A stretch of 64,000 nucleotides of DNA from Rhodococcus pseudokoreensis (GTDB lineage Bacteria; Actinomycetota; Actinomycetes; Mycobacteriales; Mycobacteriaceae). Below are positions 1 through 9,369 of this stretch, in pieces. The DNA lies in contig NZ_CP070617.1 in assembly GCF_017068395.1 (NCBI RefSeq), forward strand, positions 38,289 to 102,288, written 5' to 3'. Numbering within the stretch: position 1 is the first letter of the stretch; each line of letters begins with the position of its first letter. The notes beneath the pieces are model-generated. The model searched no databases. It saw only the letters and a program-made list of their open reading frames with translations, and was not told where the DNA came from. A program made the translations under genes and the position numbers.

Positions 1-2
1 TC

Positions 3-389
3 ATTCGCGGCCGCTGGGCGCGCCGCCTGACTGCGATCGCGCTGGTAGCCCTCGCCACAACGCTGATCGGGGGAGGGCCAGCGCAGGCCGCCACGACCAT
101 CCTCGCGGCCGAGAATCCCTTCGATGGGGTCACGCCCGATTTCTCGATCTTCGGTCTCCAGTTCACTCAGGCCTGGCAGAAGGTGCTGGGCGGCTTTTGG
201 GGCATCGGTTTCGTGGTCACCGCGTTCTCCGCGATCCGGGCCACCGTGGCTTTGGCCCGTGCAAAGAAGGGCGGCTACGGCGTTCAGGTGGCCGAGCAGA
301 CCGAGGACGCGAAGTGGGCCGGGATCGCATTCGGGGCCCTGAGCATGCTCGGTGTCATTGTCGGCGGCGTCATCACAGTCTTCCAGTGA
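3..389 (+). CDS. VirB2/pilin-like small membrane protein (5' partial)
   Basis: The reading frame is open from the first bases of the window, so the start lies upstream. The visible 128 residues begin with a basic stretch (RGRWARR), then a hydrophobic signal-like segment ending near AQA, then a mature part with two hydrophobic segments separated by a basic loop (ARAKKGG). This size and topology fit a VirB2-like conjugative pilin or a small inner-membrane T4SS subunit; family membership is inferred from topology and from its place at the head of a T4SS operon. The next gene is a paralogue, sharing FSAIR, TEDAK and SMLGV blocks. The first in-frame ATG (183) lies inside the conserved part and is not a credible start. 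Confidence 0.6.
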   Translation: MRGRWARRLTAIALVALATTLIGGGPAQAATTILAAENPFDGVTPDFSIFGLQFTQAWQKVLGGFWGIGFVVTAFSAIRATVALARAKKGGYGVQVAEQTEDAKWAGIAFGALSMLGVIVGGVITVFQ

Positions 390-403
390 CCGGGAGCCGA
401 GCA

Positions 404-706
404 ATGTCGAACCTCGCTGATGCCGGCCCTCTCCCTACCGGAGGTCCTCAGCCGATCGGCGGCGTCCTGGTCTCAGAGTTCTTGACCTCGAACTGGCTAT
501 TCGTCTTCGGCGGAGTATGGGGCCTCGGTTTCGCCTACGTCGTGTTCTCCGCGATCCGGTGCACGGCGACTGTTGTCCGCGCGAAAAGGCGTGGCGACGA
601 AGTCCCGATCGAGCTCACCGAGGACGCGAAGGGGGCCGGGATCGCAGTCGGGGCGATGAGCATGCTCGGTGTCCTCGTCGTCGGCCTCGCCACGATCATC
701 GCGTAA
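404..706 (+). CDS. VirB2-like small membrane protein, tandem paralogue
   Basis: This 100-residue protein starts at the ATG at 404, 14 bases after the preceding stop. From about residue 35 it matches the preceding gene: GGVWGLGF, FSAIR, RAKRRG, TEDAK and SMLGV align with GGFWGIGF, FSAIR, RAKKGG, TEDAK and SMLGV. It has two hydrophobic segments around a basic loop but no clear signal peptide; its N-terminus is Gly/Pro-rich. It probably arose by tandem duplication and acts in the membrane part of the conjugation machine. Whether one copy is the pilin and the other an accessory subunit cannot be told from sequence. Confidence 0.65.
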   Translation: MSNLADAGPLPTGGPQPIGGVLVSEFLTSNWLFVFGGVWGLGFAYVVFSAIRCTATVVRAKRRGDEVPIELTEDAKGAGIAVGAMSMLGVLVVGLATIIA

Positions 707-746
707 CAGCGACTCAACTACCCCTCTTTGCAGAAGGAGAAATGTT

Positions 747-1493
747 ATGGCTAAGAACTTTTCGTCGGTCACCCCACAGTCCGTGTCGGGCAAAAAGACC
801 CCAACCACGGCGCCCACTAACGGGAAGGTGGCGTCGGAACCAGCCTCGACGGGACGCGGCTCCGGTCGCCGAAAGCAGCTGGTGTACGGCCTCGGTGCGG
901 TCATACTCGTGGCCCTCGTCGTGCTGATGGTCGGCCTGCTCACCCGCGGGGGCGACGATGAGCAGGGCGGCACGCCGCAAGCACCGCACGGCCCGTCGCA
1001 GATCGTCGACGGAGTCCCTTCGGGCTACACCCGGGACAAGGGCGGTGCAGCGACGGCCGCGGTGAACTTCCTGCAGGCCGACGACAAGGCCATGGCCGGC
1101 CAGTTGAACATCGCCAACGTGGAAAAGGCTCTCGTGGCCGAGAACCCGAGCCCGAAGCTGGTCTCGATCCTCGACAGCGCGCGGGATAGGCAGGTCACCG
1201 GTGACACTTTCACCACTTTGCCCGCGACCGTGACGGTGCGGTCGCTGTCTGCCGATGCCGCAGACGTGTCGGTATGGGCTCTGGGCTCCGGGTCACTGAA
1301 CTCCAACGCCGCGGGCGACAAGGCCAGCGTTGCAACGTGGGGCACGGCCGACCTGCATCTCGTGTGGGCGGACGGGGACTGGAAAGTGCAGGACTACGCC
1401 TTCCGCGTCGGTCCCCAGCCTGGCCAGGAGACCACGTCGTCCTCGGATTCCTCGCAGATCGAGTCCGGCTACTACAGCTTCTTCGTCAACTAG
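747..1493 (+). CDS. VirB8/TcpC-like conjugation protein
   Basis: The protein has 248 residues. The start at ATG 747 is favoured by the Shine-Dalgarno sequence AGAAGGAGA at 732-740. The N-terminal ~50 residues are polar and basic (cytoplasmic), followed by one transmembrane helix at about residues 52-72 and an extracellular domain. The domain opens with a helical AAVNFLQADDKA segment and ends in strand-rich sequence (TADLHLVWADGDWKVQDYAF), consistent with an NTF2/VirB8-like fold. VirB8/TcpC proteins are bitopic assembly factors of T4SS. The assignment rests on topology and operon position between pilin-like and VirB6-like genes. Confidence 0.55.
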   Translation: MAKNFSSVTPQSVSGKKTPTTAPTNGKVASEPASTGRGSGRRKQLVYGLGAVILVALVVLMVGLLTRGGDDEQGGTPQAPHGPSQIVDGVPSGYTRDKGGAATAAVNFLQADDKAMAGQLNIANVEKALVAENPSPKLVSILDSARDRQVTGDTFTTLPATVTVRSLSADAADVSVWALGSGSLNSNAAGDKASVATWGTADLHLVWADGDWKVQDYAFRVGPQPGQETTSSSDSSQIESGYYSFFVN

Positions 1494-1507
1494 GGGAGGG
1501 GACGGCA

Positions 1508-3667
1508 ATGGTTCGTCGTGGACTGCTGGTGGCGCTGATCTCGGCGTTGCTGATGCTCGTGGGCGGCGGTGTGGCCTCCGCACTCTGCGCCCCGCCGAGT
1601 GGGAACTCGGGGGGCGGGGCCGCAGCCGCACCGGTCGATGGGGCGTCACTGCCACAGGGATTCCCGGCGGACCTTCGCCAGTTCGTGGCCGGCACGGACG
1701 AATTCCGGGCCGGGCCGTGGTTCTCTGGCCCGTGTGCAAGTAAGGGCGGCGACCTGGGCGCATACATCAATACCGCGTTCGGGCAGGAGGACCGGCTGTT
1801 GTGGTGGTCCGATCCGGAGAACCAGAACAGCGGCGTCGAACCGGCGCACGGCGACCTGCCGCGGGTCTTCCCGTATGACGACACCGCGTACAAGATGCCC
1901 GAGGGCACGTGCGCGGACGATGTGAAGTCCTGGGCGACCCCGTCGTCGTCGAACCCGTGGGGGTTCACCTGGGCGACCGAGCCGGACCGGGCTTCGGTCG
2001 ATGCGATGGTCGCCTCGGCCGCCGAACGCGGTGACGTCCCCCCTCAGGCATGGTCGACGCCCTGCAAGATGGACGGCGACAAGACCGGGATGTTCTGTGC
2101 CCACGCGTTCTTCGTCGACTGCTCCAAGACCGACGGGTTCAACTCCAGTAGCCAGTGCCAAGGCTGGAACCGCGCAGTGGGAACACTGTTCGGGGGCACG
2201 GCGAACTGGATCAATCAGAACACCTCGTTCGCTGACGTGCTCGGTGATCGGTTCACCAGCACCGACATGTTTCAGGCCGGCAAATGGGTGCTCAACTTCG
2301 ACATGGCGCTGGCCAAGGGCGTGATCAATGCGGCCGGCGGAATGGTCGACTTCGCGACGAACCCCTCGGGGTTCGCCGGGAAGTGGGCCAACGATTTCAA
2401 AGCCGGAGCCGTGGACATGTCGACCAAGACACTCGAGTCGATGACGTGCTCGCATTCCTTCGACCCGACCGCACCGTGGTTCCGCTCGCTGTACGCGACG
2501 TCGATGGCATTCGGGTTCCTGGTGATGGCAATCATGGCGGTCGCCACGGTTGTGCGGTCCGGTCACAAAGGTTCGCCGAAAGAGCTGGCGGAGTCGTTGT
2601 TCCAGTATCTGCCGATCTCAATTTTCGTTGCCACCTTCGTACCCGGGCTGGCGTGGTTCATCCTGAGCATCACCGAAGCCGGTGCCGACGTCCTCGCCGG
2701 CCTCCTGGGCCAGTCGACCGGCACGATCGTCGCCAACGTCAACACCTTCGGTGGGGCGACGGCCGACAACTTCTTCGGCGGCGCTGTCGGCGGAATGATC
2801 CTGTTCTTGGGTCTCGTCGTCGCCGCGCTGATGCTGTGGCTAGGGATGCAGATACACCAGTACGGGATGCCTCTGTCACTGGTCGCCGCGGGCCTCAGCC
2901 TGTTCATGCTGATGCATCCGAAGTATCGGAAGAAAGCCCTGGCCCCGCTGTTCGTGTTCCTGGCTCTGGCGTTGTCGGTTCCCGTGCTGTTCCTGCTGTT
3001 GGCTGTGATCTTCGGTACCGCGAACGCCGTGTGGGGCAGCGAAGGTGACACGGCCATCGGCATGGCCAGCCAGGTGCTGTTCGTCGCACTGGGGATGGCA
3101 CTCGCGGCCCTGGCCCCATGGGGCTTGCTCAAGTGGGCACCCGTATTGCCGACGAGAGCGGATTCCGAGGACATCGGTAGCCCCGGCCCCGGGGTCGGCA
3201 GCGAGATCGTCGGTGCCGCAGGCAACTACATGATGTACCAGCGCGGCGGTGGCGGTGGCGGTGGCGGTGTCGGCGGCGAGCAACCGGCCATGCGCTCGGA
3301 CGTCGGCAGCCAGACCGCAGCCGGACTTCCCGGTTCCAGCCCAGATGGTGGTGGCCAGCCTGGCCCGATGCAGGCGGCCTACCAGGAGCGCGGCGATTTG
3401 TCGTCGGCCGGACACCATTCGGGAAGTTCTGGCAACGGAGAGATCGCCGGCGCACGCGCCGGGGTGCACGGTTCCGGGGAAGCGGCTGGCAGTGCAGCGT
3501 CCGCAGGCGGTAGCGGTGCGGCCTCCGCAGGGGGCACCGCAGCGGCAGGCGCAGCAACAGGCGGCGTCGCGACGGGTGTGGCGGTCGCCGCCCAAGCCGC
3601 CTCGGCCGCGATCACGAAGGCGAAGAGTACCGCGGACAACGCGGCCGAAACCGCAGACGACAATTAG
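1508..3667 (+). CDS. VirB6/TrbL-like polytopic conjugation protein
   Basis: The protein has 719 residues. The ATG at 1508 follows a purine-rich GGGGAGGGG stretch. It starts with a signal peptide (basic MVRRG, hydrophobic core to about residue 25), then a Cys-containing extracellular region of ~280 residues, then about six transmembrane helices at roughly residues 335-560. The C-terminus is Gly/Ser/Ala-rich and low in complexity, with glycine runs near residue 580 and Ala-rich repeats at the end. This is the architecture of VirB6/TrbL channel proteins in actinobacterial T4SS. It sits directly upstream of the SCO6880-type gene and the VirB4-like gene, as in other actinomycete transfer operons. 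The low-complexity tail is typical of the family. Confidence 0.65.
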   Translation: MVRRGLLVALISALLMLVGGGVASALCAPPSGNSGGGAAAAPVDGASLPQGFPADLRQFVAGTDEFRAGPWFSGPCASKGGDLGAYINTAFGQEDRLLWWSDPENQNSGVEPAHGDLPRVFPYDDTAYKMPEGTCADDVKSWATPSSSNPWGFTWATEPDRASVDAMVASAAERGDVPPQAWSTPCKMDGDKTGMFCAHAFFVDCSKTDGFNSSSQCQGWNRAVGTLFGGTANWINQNTSFADVLGDRFTSTDMFQAGKWVLNFDMALAKGVINAAGGMVDFATNPSGFAGKWANDFKAGAVDMSTKTLESMTCSHSFDPTAPWFRSLYATSMAFGFLVMAIMAVATVVRSGHKGSPKELAESLFQYLPISIFVATFVPGLAWFILSITEAGADVLAGLLGQSTGTIVANVNTFGGATADNFFGGAVGGMILFLGLVVAALMLWLGMQIHQYGMPLSLVAAGLSLFMLMHPKYRKKALAPLFVFLALALSVPVLFLLLAVIFGTANAVWGSEGDTAIGMASQVLFVALGMALAALAPWGLLKWAPVLPTRADSEDIGSPGPGVGSEIVGAAGNYMMYQRGGGGGGGGVGGEQPAMRSDVGSQTAAGLPGSSPDGGGQPGPMQAAYQERGDLSSAGHHSGSSGNGEIAGARAGVHGSGEAAGSAASAGGSGAASAGGTAAAGAATGGVATGVAVAAQAASAAITKAKSTADNAAETADDN

Positions 3668-3682
3668 AAGGGATCGCGGGCG

Positions 3683-3739
3683 ATGAGGACATTCAGGATG
3701 GAATGCCGCCATCTGCTGAGGGTGGAGGCTTCGCGGTGA
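3683..3739 (+). CDS. possible 18-codon leader ORF
   Basis: A short ORF begins at the ATG at 3683, preceded by AGAAGG at 3667-3672, and ends with a TGA at 3737-3739. This stop overlaps the GTG start proposed for the next gene at 3736 (GTGA). The arrangement would allow translational coupling between the VirB6-like gene and the SCO6880-type gene. It could equally be chance; nothing supports the peptide itself. Confidence 0.22.
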   Translation: MRTFRMECRHLLRVEASR

Positions 3740-5346
3740 GCGCGGACGTAGGCGGGATCCGCACCGCGAACCTCGGCGGCGAGGTCGGACGGCGTGGGTT
3801 GCTGGGGATGAACCCTGTGCTGGCGGCGGTGTGGGGTGTCGCGGTCGCGTGTGCGGTGGCGTCGTTCCTGTTCATCGGTGGGATGACCGGCGGTGCGGTC
3901 GGGATCGCGATCGGCGCAGTCGTCGGATCTACCACGTGGTCGTCCGATGATCAGCCGTCTCGCGCCGAGCGGGGGCTGCTGGGCTGGCGTGATCGGCGGC
4001 GCCGTAAGCACGGTGAGCACATCTTCTGGTCGGCGGCTGACCGCGGCGAGGTGACCGGAGTCCCGGCGCCGGCCTACGACCCTGCCGCGGACCCGGCCTG
4101 GGAACTGCCGTTCTTCTGCGGCCGGGTGGAACCGCTGCCGCTGGCCGAGACCGGGTTCGACGCCCTGTTCATCCTCCGCCATTCCAACCCGGGCGAGAAG
4201 AACAACTACCTGTCGGTCACCCTCGCCGTCGAAGGAGTCAAGGGTGGGTTGCAGTCGAACTCCTCGTATGCCGCGGTGTGGCGCAGCTTCGGTTATGTGC
4301 AGGCAGAATTGGCCAAGGCCGGCTCCTTCATCCGCGGTGTCCATATGCTGCACCGATCGGTCCCGGCAGATATCACCCCGCACATCAAGTGGTATCAGGA
4401 TCGGATCGTCGTCGACCCGCACCTGAACCTAGAAATGCTGGCGGCGAACTACGACCAGGTCATCGAGCAGGTCCAGCCGCTTGCCGAGGAACACCGGGTG
4501 TATGTGGTCGTGAAGATACCGGTGAGCAATGAGTTCATCACCGAGGCCCGCACCCGCGACGAGTTCGGCGGCGTGCGCCGCGCCGAGGTCGGGTGGGCGT
4601 CGGTGGTCAAAGACGAACTCGAACGCCTGGAGCGACTGCTTTCCGGCGCCGGATGGGGCCGAATCGAGGTTCTCGGCGAGCGACGAACCGCCGCGCTGAT
4701 TCGGGCTCTGCAGAACCCCGACTACGCCCTCGACGACGACCGTGACGTGGACTGGGAAACATGCTGGCAGTCCTACATCGGAGGTACCGACTCCGTGGTG
4801 GTGGCCGGTAAGTGGCATACCCGCTGCGCGCAGGTACCGCCCGGCGCGATCGCGCCTGCCGAGTTGGGGCCGCTGTGGCTTCAACCGCTGTTGGTCGGTG
4901 TCGAGGCGGACGAGGGCCGCGAAGACCTCCCCCGGGCATCGACCATCCGCACGGTGTCGGTACGCATCGACTTCATTCCCGATGTGATGGCCCGGGCGGA
5001 GGCGATCAAGGACGTCACCCAAGACGTCTCGACCCGGATCCGGAACCGAAAAAAGGGGAAGATCTCCGACGGAACGGCCGAGGTGATGCTGTCGGCGTCC
5101 GAACGCCGCAACACCGACCTTCGCCCGGGATCTGGAGTGCACGGCTCGGCCTATTCGATGGCGATCTCGGTCACCGGCCGCGACGAGGAGGACCTGCGGC
5201 GGGCGTGCCTGCGGGTCGAGCACGCTGCCGGGTCCTCGGTAATCAATCGGTTGGCCTGGCAGGACAACTGGCATGACATCGCCCAGGTGTCGACGTTGCC
5301 GCTGTGCCGCGGCATGGCCGGGGTCAAAGCCGCGCGCACCGCATAG
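3736..5346 (+). CDS. SCO6880-type T4SS membrane protein
   Basis: This 536-residue protein probably starts at GTG 3736, seven bases after GGTGGAGG; an ATG at 3703 would add 11 residues but has a weaker ribosome site. Two hydrophobic segments near residues 27-70 form a membrane hairpin, followed by a short linker with WSAADRGEV and a large soluble domain without Walker motifs. This matches the SCO6880 family of actinomycete conjugative elements, which pairs with a separate VirB4-like ATPase and may represent the membrane-proximal half of a split VirB3/VirB4. The gene encoding that ATPase follows 44 bases downstream. Function is inferred from family and context. Confidence 0.68.
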   Translation: MSADVGGIRTANLGGEVGRRGLLGMNPVLAAVWGVAVACAVASFLFIGGMTGGAVGIAIGAVVGSTTWSSDDQPSRAERGLLGWRDRRRRKHGEHIFWSAADRGEVTGVPAPAYDPAADPAWELPFFCGRVEPLPLAETGFDALFILRHSNPGEKNNYLSVTLAVEGVKGGLQSNSSYAAVWRSFGYVQAELAKAGSFIRGVHMLHRSVPADITPHIKWYQDRIVVDPHLNLEMLAANYDQVIEQVQPLAEEHRVYVVVKIPVSNEFITEARTRDEFGGVRRAEVGWASVVKDELERLERLLSGAGWGRIEVLGERRTAALIRALQNPDYALDDDRDVDWETCWQSYIGGTDSVVVAGKWHTRCAQVPPGAIAPAELGPLWLQPLLVGVEADEGREDLPRASTIRTVSVRIDFIPDVMARAEAIKDVTQDVSTRIRNRKKGKISDGTAEVMLSASERRNTDLRPGSGVHGSAYSMAISVTGRDEEDLRRACLRVEHAAGSSVINRLAWQDNWHDIAQVSTLPLCRGMAGVKAARTA

Positions 5347-5390
5347 CTCGACTCCTTCACTCGTCCGACTTCTGAAAAAGGGGTTCCCCA

Positions 5391-6824
5391 ATGACGCTGA
5401 CCGAATACGAGACCCGCCCGCAGGGCTCCGCCGCGGAAGAGGGCGAGGTCAATCAGCCGCAGCCCGCGTGGGCACCACCACCGCGCCGGCCGTTGCCGAA
5501 GCGGCGCAAGGGCCTGGATCGCCTCGGCTGGTATGAGCCGAAGGTGCAGCCGGTGCTGAGCAGTACCCGGCAAACGGAGGGGTTACACCTGGCGATGACT
5601 CGCCGCCCCTCGGGAAACGCGGGCATCATCAACGGCATCGATGCCACCTCGTCATCGTTGGTGTGTGTCGACCAGTTCTCCGCCTACGGCGAGGAAATCC
5701 AGAACATCAACGTCGCCGTGCTCGGTTCGATCGGGGTAGGAAAAACCTCGAATATGAAGACGATTTACGGGCTGCGGCAAATGCCGCTGGGCCGGCAGGT
5801 CGTCAACATCGACAAAAAGCGGCAGGCCGGTCGCGGCGAGTACGGGGTGATCGCCGACGCGGTGGGCTCTCCGTCAATCCGGTTCACCACCGGTGCCAAT
5901 CACGGCCCGCGCCTGAACCTTCTCGATCCGGCGATCGCACTGAGCGGTGTTCACGGTGACGCCGAAATGCGCCCAGCCGGTCAAAGTGAGCTGCTCTACG
6001 CAGTCCTCGAGGACACCATGGGCCGGCCCCTGCGAGAGGAGGAGCGCGGCGCGATCTCCAACGTTCTGCCGATCGTCACCGAGCGGAAGGCCCGGGCGGG
6101 GGAGGAGCCGGTGATCGGTGACCTCGCCGAGCGGATGTTCAATCCTGAGCCGGGCGATTTCGACTCGTCCGGGATCTGGAAAGAGCAAGCCCAGTGGTGG
6201 GGTCGCGACGTCGCGTTGGCGTTGCGGCGGCTGTCCGCAGCTGACCTGGCCGGGCTGGTCGACGCTCCCACCACTCCGGACGTGCACGAGGCCCTCACTC
6301 ACCCCTTCGTGCACTTCGACGTGTGCGACCTCCCGGATTCCGGGCCCGCGCTGCGGGTGGTCATGACCGTCATCAACACCTGGTTGGCCAATCGTCTTGC
6401 CGCCCGCTCGTCGAACTTTCAGCAGACCGAACTGCTGATCGAGGAGGGCTGGCATGTTGCCGCCGGCTCGACCGGGGAGCTGTTCCGCTCGAACATGAAG
6501 CTCAGCCGCGGTCTGGGCCTGTCCACGGTCTCTGCGTTCCATCACATCTCCGACTTCCCGAAGGACAGCCCCGCGCGGGCGCTGATGCAGGAGTCCTCGA
6601 TCGTTTACCTGTACAAGCAGGACAAGCATGACGACGCCGTGGCATGCACCGAAATGTTCCAGCTTCCCGCCGGATCGACCGAAACGTTGATGGAACTCGG
6701 CCCGGGTCAGTGCCTGGTCAAGATCGGCAACCGTGACCCGATCCTCATGCGCCACATCCGCTCACCCCTGGAGTGGAAGATCACCAACTCCGACTCCGCG
6801 ATCACCGGAAAGGTCGTGTCATGA
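5391..6824 (+). CDS. VirB4-like conjugation ATPase
   Basis: The protein has 477 residues and starts at ATG 5391 after an AAAAAGGGG ribosome site. It carries a Walker A motif GSIGVGKT at residues 112-119 within NINVAVLGSIGVGKTSN and an acidic Walker B-like strand (TELLIEEGW) near residue 345. The N-terminal ~60 residues are Pro/Arg-rich. VirB4-type ATPases power T4SS assembly and substrate translocation at the inner membrane. It is shorter than full VirB4, fitting a split arrangement with the preceding SCO6880-type gene. Its stop overlaps the next start by ATGA, indicating translational coupling with the coupling protein. Confidence 0.75.
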   Translation: MTLTEYETRPQGSAAEEGEVNQPQPAWAPPPRRPLPKRRKGLDRLGWYEPKVQPVLSSTRQTEGLHLAMTRRPSGNAGIINGIDATSSSLVCVDQFSAYGEEIQNINVAVLGSIGVGKTSNMKTIYGLRQMPLGRQVVNIDKKRQAGRGEYGVIADAVGSPSIRFTTGANHGPRLNLLDPAIALSGVHGDAEMRPAGQSELLYAVLEDTMGRPLREEERGAISNVLPIVTERKARAGEEPVIGDLAERMFNPEPGDFDSSGIWKEQAQWWGRDVALALRRLSAADLAGLVDAPTTPDVHEALTHPFVHFDVCDLPDSGPALRVVMTVINTWLANRLAARSSNFQQTELLIEEGWHVAAGSTGELFRSNMKLSRGLGLSTVSAFHHISDFPKDSPARALMQESSIVYLYKQDKHDDAVACTEMFQLPAGSTETLMELGPGQCLVKIGNRDPILMRHIRSPLEWKITNSDSAITGKVVS

Positions 6825-8719
6825 GCCCCGCCGCACCACAGCGCACCGCGGTACCACCGCCGCCGGGCAAGCCGATGTTCGACCCGTTCACTGCGAGCGT
6901 GGTCCTATTCGGTGTGCTGGCGGTGGTGTCCCTGTTTGGCGGTGCGGCGCTCTCCGGTGTCTTCGCCGGGCACGGTGTGGCCGTTCCGCGGGGTGTGATG
7001 AGCACCGTCCTGGCCTGGGTCAAGAACCCGGGGGATCCCGCGGCGGCGTGGCCGAGCGACCCGCGGCCGGGATCGGCGGTGTCGGTCTACGTGTGCGCCG
7101 TGGTGATCATGCTGCTGTTCGGGTCGTTGTGGGCGTGGCTGGTGATCGAGATCGGTGCCCGCCGTGATCGCAAGCGCCTCGGGGGCGGCCTCGCCTCGAA
7201 TGATCAGATGCGCGGGGTACTCGATGAGCTGGGCGGCAAACGATCCGCGTTGCGTACGCGCAATTCCCTGGTCGACGCCGCGTTGAAGGAGCACGGTGGC
7301 AAAAAGCTGTCCAGGCGGGCCAAAGAGAAGGTTTTGGACCGAGCCGCCGACAAGCTCGAGACCACCGAATTGGTGATCAAAGTCGGGTACAACACCGCCG
7401 ACCGGCGACTCGTCGTCGTCCACAACAAGGACGTCGTGCTGGTCATCGGCCCCACAGGTGGCGGAAAGACGTGGCGCGTGGCGTGTGGGCTGGTGCTCAC
7501 CGCCCCGGGCACGGTCCTCGTCACCACCACCAAAGGCGACCTGCTGTCCGCGACCTACCTGGCCCGGTCCCGGCGAGGCCGTGTCGCGGTCTTCGACCCC
7601 GAGGGGATCAGTGGTTGGCCGCCCAGCGGGCAGATCCGATGGTCCATCATCTCGGGCTGCGAGGACGAGGACACCGCAAAGCGGCGAGCCGCAGCCCTGG
7701 TCGCAGCCCGACCGATGGGCGCTGGCACCAAGAATGGCGGTTTCTTCCAGCGTCGCGCCGCTGTGATCGTGCGCTGCTACCTGCATGCCGCAGCAGTGGA
7801 CGGCAAACGGCTCTCCGATGTGCGGAGGTGGGTCGCGACCGGACGCGGCGCGCAAGAGCCCCGCCACATCCTCGAACAACACAATGCGAGCTGGCTCGCC
7901 GACCTCGTCAATGTGCTCGACGGTGGCTCCGACGATGCCTCCGGCGACGTAATGAGCACGGTCGATGACATCTTCGACCCGCTGTCGTCTCCGAAGCTCC
8001 TCGCCGCCTGCGACGCCGACGCCGACGAATCATTCGACGTCTCCACCTTCCTCGACAGTGAATGCGACTCCCTGTACTTGATCAGCGAGGGCGAGTCGGA
8101 GTCGATCGCTCCATTCGTCGCGGCCCTGGCAAACGAGGTGCACCACGTCGCCAAGCGCAAGGCACAACGCAAACCCGGTCGCCGCTGGGACCCTCCAGTC
8201 CGGATGGTCCTCGATGAGATGTGCAACGTGGCACCCATTCCGAACATTTCCCAGAAGATGACTGACTCAGGCGGACAGGGTCTCAACATCTGGGCCTTCG
8301 TCCACAACATCGACCAGATCCGCGACCGATTCGGTCGCGAACAGGCCGGGGCACTGGTCAAGGCGGCGGTGGGCCGGCTAATCCTGCCCGGTTTGCAGTC
8401 GGTCGACGATCTCGAGGACATATCCCGCCTACTCGGCCAAACCACCCAGTGGCGTCAGTCCGCCGGCGCCGACGGTCGGCCCAGCTATTCGGAGTACGAG
8501 AAGCCGATCATGTCGCCGAAGGAGATCCGCGAGATGGAGGAAGGTGAGGGGCTACTCGTCTACCGGAACAAACCCGGCATCAAGCTGCGGATGCCCGCGT
8601 ACTGGGAAGAATCCGCAATGGGAGAGCAGGTGGAACCGTCCCTCAAGCTGTGCGAGACGATCATCCGCGATCAGGAGATACCTGTCTCCGCTAAGCCCGA
8701 CCCGGCCGATGCCCGATGA
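6821..8719 (+). CDS. TraG/VirD4-type coupling protein
   Basis: The protein has 632 residues; the ATG at 6821 overlaps the previous stop. Two transmembrane helices at about residues 25-50 and 85-110 anchor it in the membrane. The ATPase core has Walker A GPTGGGKT at 210-217 and the conserved RMVLDEMCN segment near 465, followed by a stretch with DSGGQGLNIW and HNIDQIRDRFG typical of the TraM-recognition/TraD-TraG C-terminal region. Coupling proteins bring the relaxase-DNA complex to the T4SS channel. It lies between the VirB4-like gene and the DUF4913 gene. The assignment is strong from motifs and context. Confidence 0.85.
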   Translation: MSPAAPQRTAVPPPPGKPMFDPFTASVVLFGVLAVVSLFGGAALSGVFAGHGVAVPRGVMSTVLAWVKNPGDPAAAWPSDPRPGSAVSVYVCAVVIMLLFGSLWAWLVIEIGARRDRKRLGGGLASNDQMRGVLDELGGKRSALRTRNSLVDAALKEHGGKKLSRRAKEKVLDRAADKLETTELVIKVGYNTADRRLVVVHNKDVVLVIGPTGGGKTWRVACGLVLTAPGTVLVTTTKGDLLSATYLARSRRGRVAVFDPEGISGWPPSGQIRWSIISGCEDEDTAKRRAAALVAARPMGAGTKNGGFFQRRAAVIVRCYLHAAAVDGKRLSDVRRWVATGRGAQEPRHILEQHNASWLADLVNVLDGGSDDASGDVMSTVDDIFDPLSSPKLLAACDADADESFDVSTFLDSECDSLYLISEGESESIAPFVAALANEVHHVAKRKAQRKPGRRWDPPVRMVLDEMCNVAPIPNISQKMTDSGGQGLNIWAFVHNIDQIRDRFGREQAGALVKAAVGRLILPGLQSVDDLEDISRLLGQTTQWRQSAGADGRPSYSEYEKPIMSPKEIREMEEGEGLLVYRNKPGIKLRMPAYWEESAMGEQVEPSLKLCETIIRDQEIPVSAKPDPADAR

Positions 8720-9369
8720 CGGCCGGCGATCGCCCCGACGGTGCACCTGAGAAGGTCCCGAATGCGTGGCTGTGGCACCGGATGGACCGCGACCGAGCCG
8801 CGGCGCTGTGGGTCGAGCTGGCCGAGTGGGTGCAGTGGCTTCGTGCGACCTACCAGTTCACGCAGGGCCACTTCCCTGCGTGCTGGTATCGGCACACCGC
8901 TGTTCGTGAGGAGCTGACCGCACTGATGGCCGCGCACAAGGCGGCATACGCCGACGATGCGGGACCCGACGCGTACCGGTCGGACATGACCGCGTGGCAC
9001 ACGCACGAATTCTGGCCCCTCATGAATCGGCTCAAATCAATCGGGAACTTCGCCGACTGCACCGCCGAGCAGTGCCACTACAAGCCCCGTGTCGTGGTGA
9101 CAGTGCCAGGACTTGAGGAATACATCGCCGACGACCTCGAAGACCGACCCGAACGGGCGGAAACATCCACCCCGCCGCAAGCGGTCGAGGCCGCCGACGA
9201 CGGTGTGCCCGCGCAGGACATGGAGGCTGCGATCACCGCGGGCCTCGCCGAACTTGTCGACCCGCAAAAGCCGTACGGTCCGGCCCGATTCGAGGATCGG
9301 ATCTGGATCTACGACCGGAGGGCGAAGCGGTACCTTCCACAGCCCGACAGCAGCACCGACCCCAGCTAA
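8716..9369 (+). CDS. DUF4913 domain protein
   Basis: The protein has 217 residues; the ATG at 8716 overlaps the coupling-protein stop (ATGA). The N-terminal half has the DUF4913 signature: LAEWVQWLRATYQF, then CWYRHTAVREELTALMAAHKAAY, then a WH..FWPLMNRL segment. DUF4913 proteins are small soluble proteins found beside actinobacterial plasmid transfer genes, and their role is not known. The C-terminal ~90 residues are acidic and poorly conserved-looking, ending with a short basic, aromatic tail. Coupling to the VirD4-like gene suggests a transfer-related accessory function. Confidence 0.75.
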   Translation: MTAGDRPDGAPEKVPNAWLWHRMDRDRAAALWVELAEWVQWLRATYQFTQGHFPACWYRHTAVREELTALMAAHKAAYADDAGPDAYRSDMTAWHTHEFWPLMNRLKSIGNFADCTAEQCHYKPRVVVTVPGLEEYIADDLEDRPERAETSTPPQAVEAADDGVPAQDMEAAITAGLAELVDPQKPYGPARFEDRIWIYDRRAKRYLPQPDSSTDPS

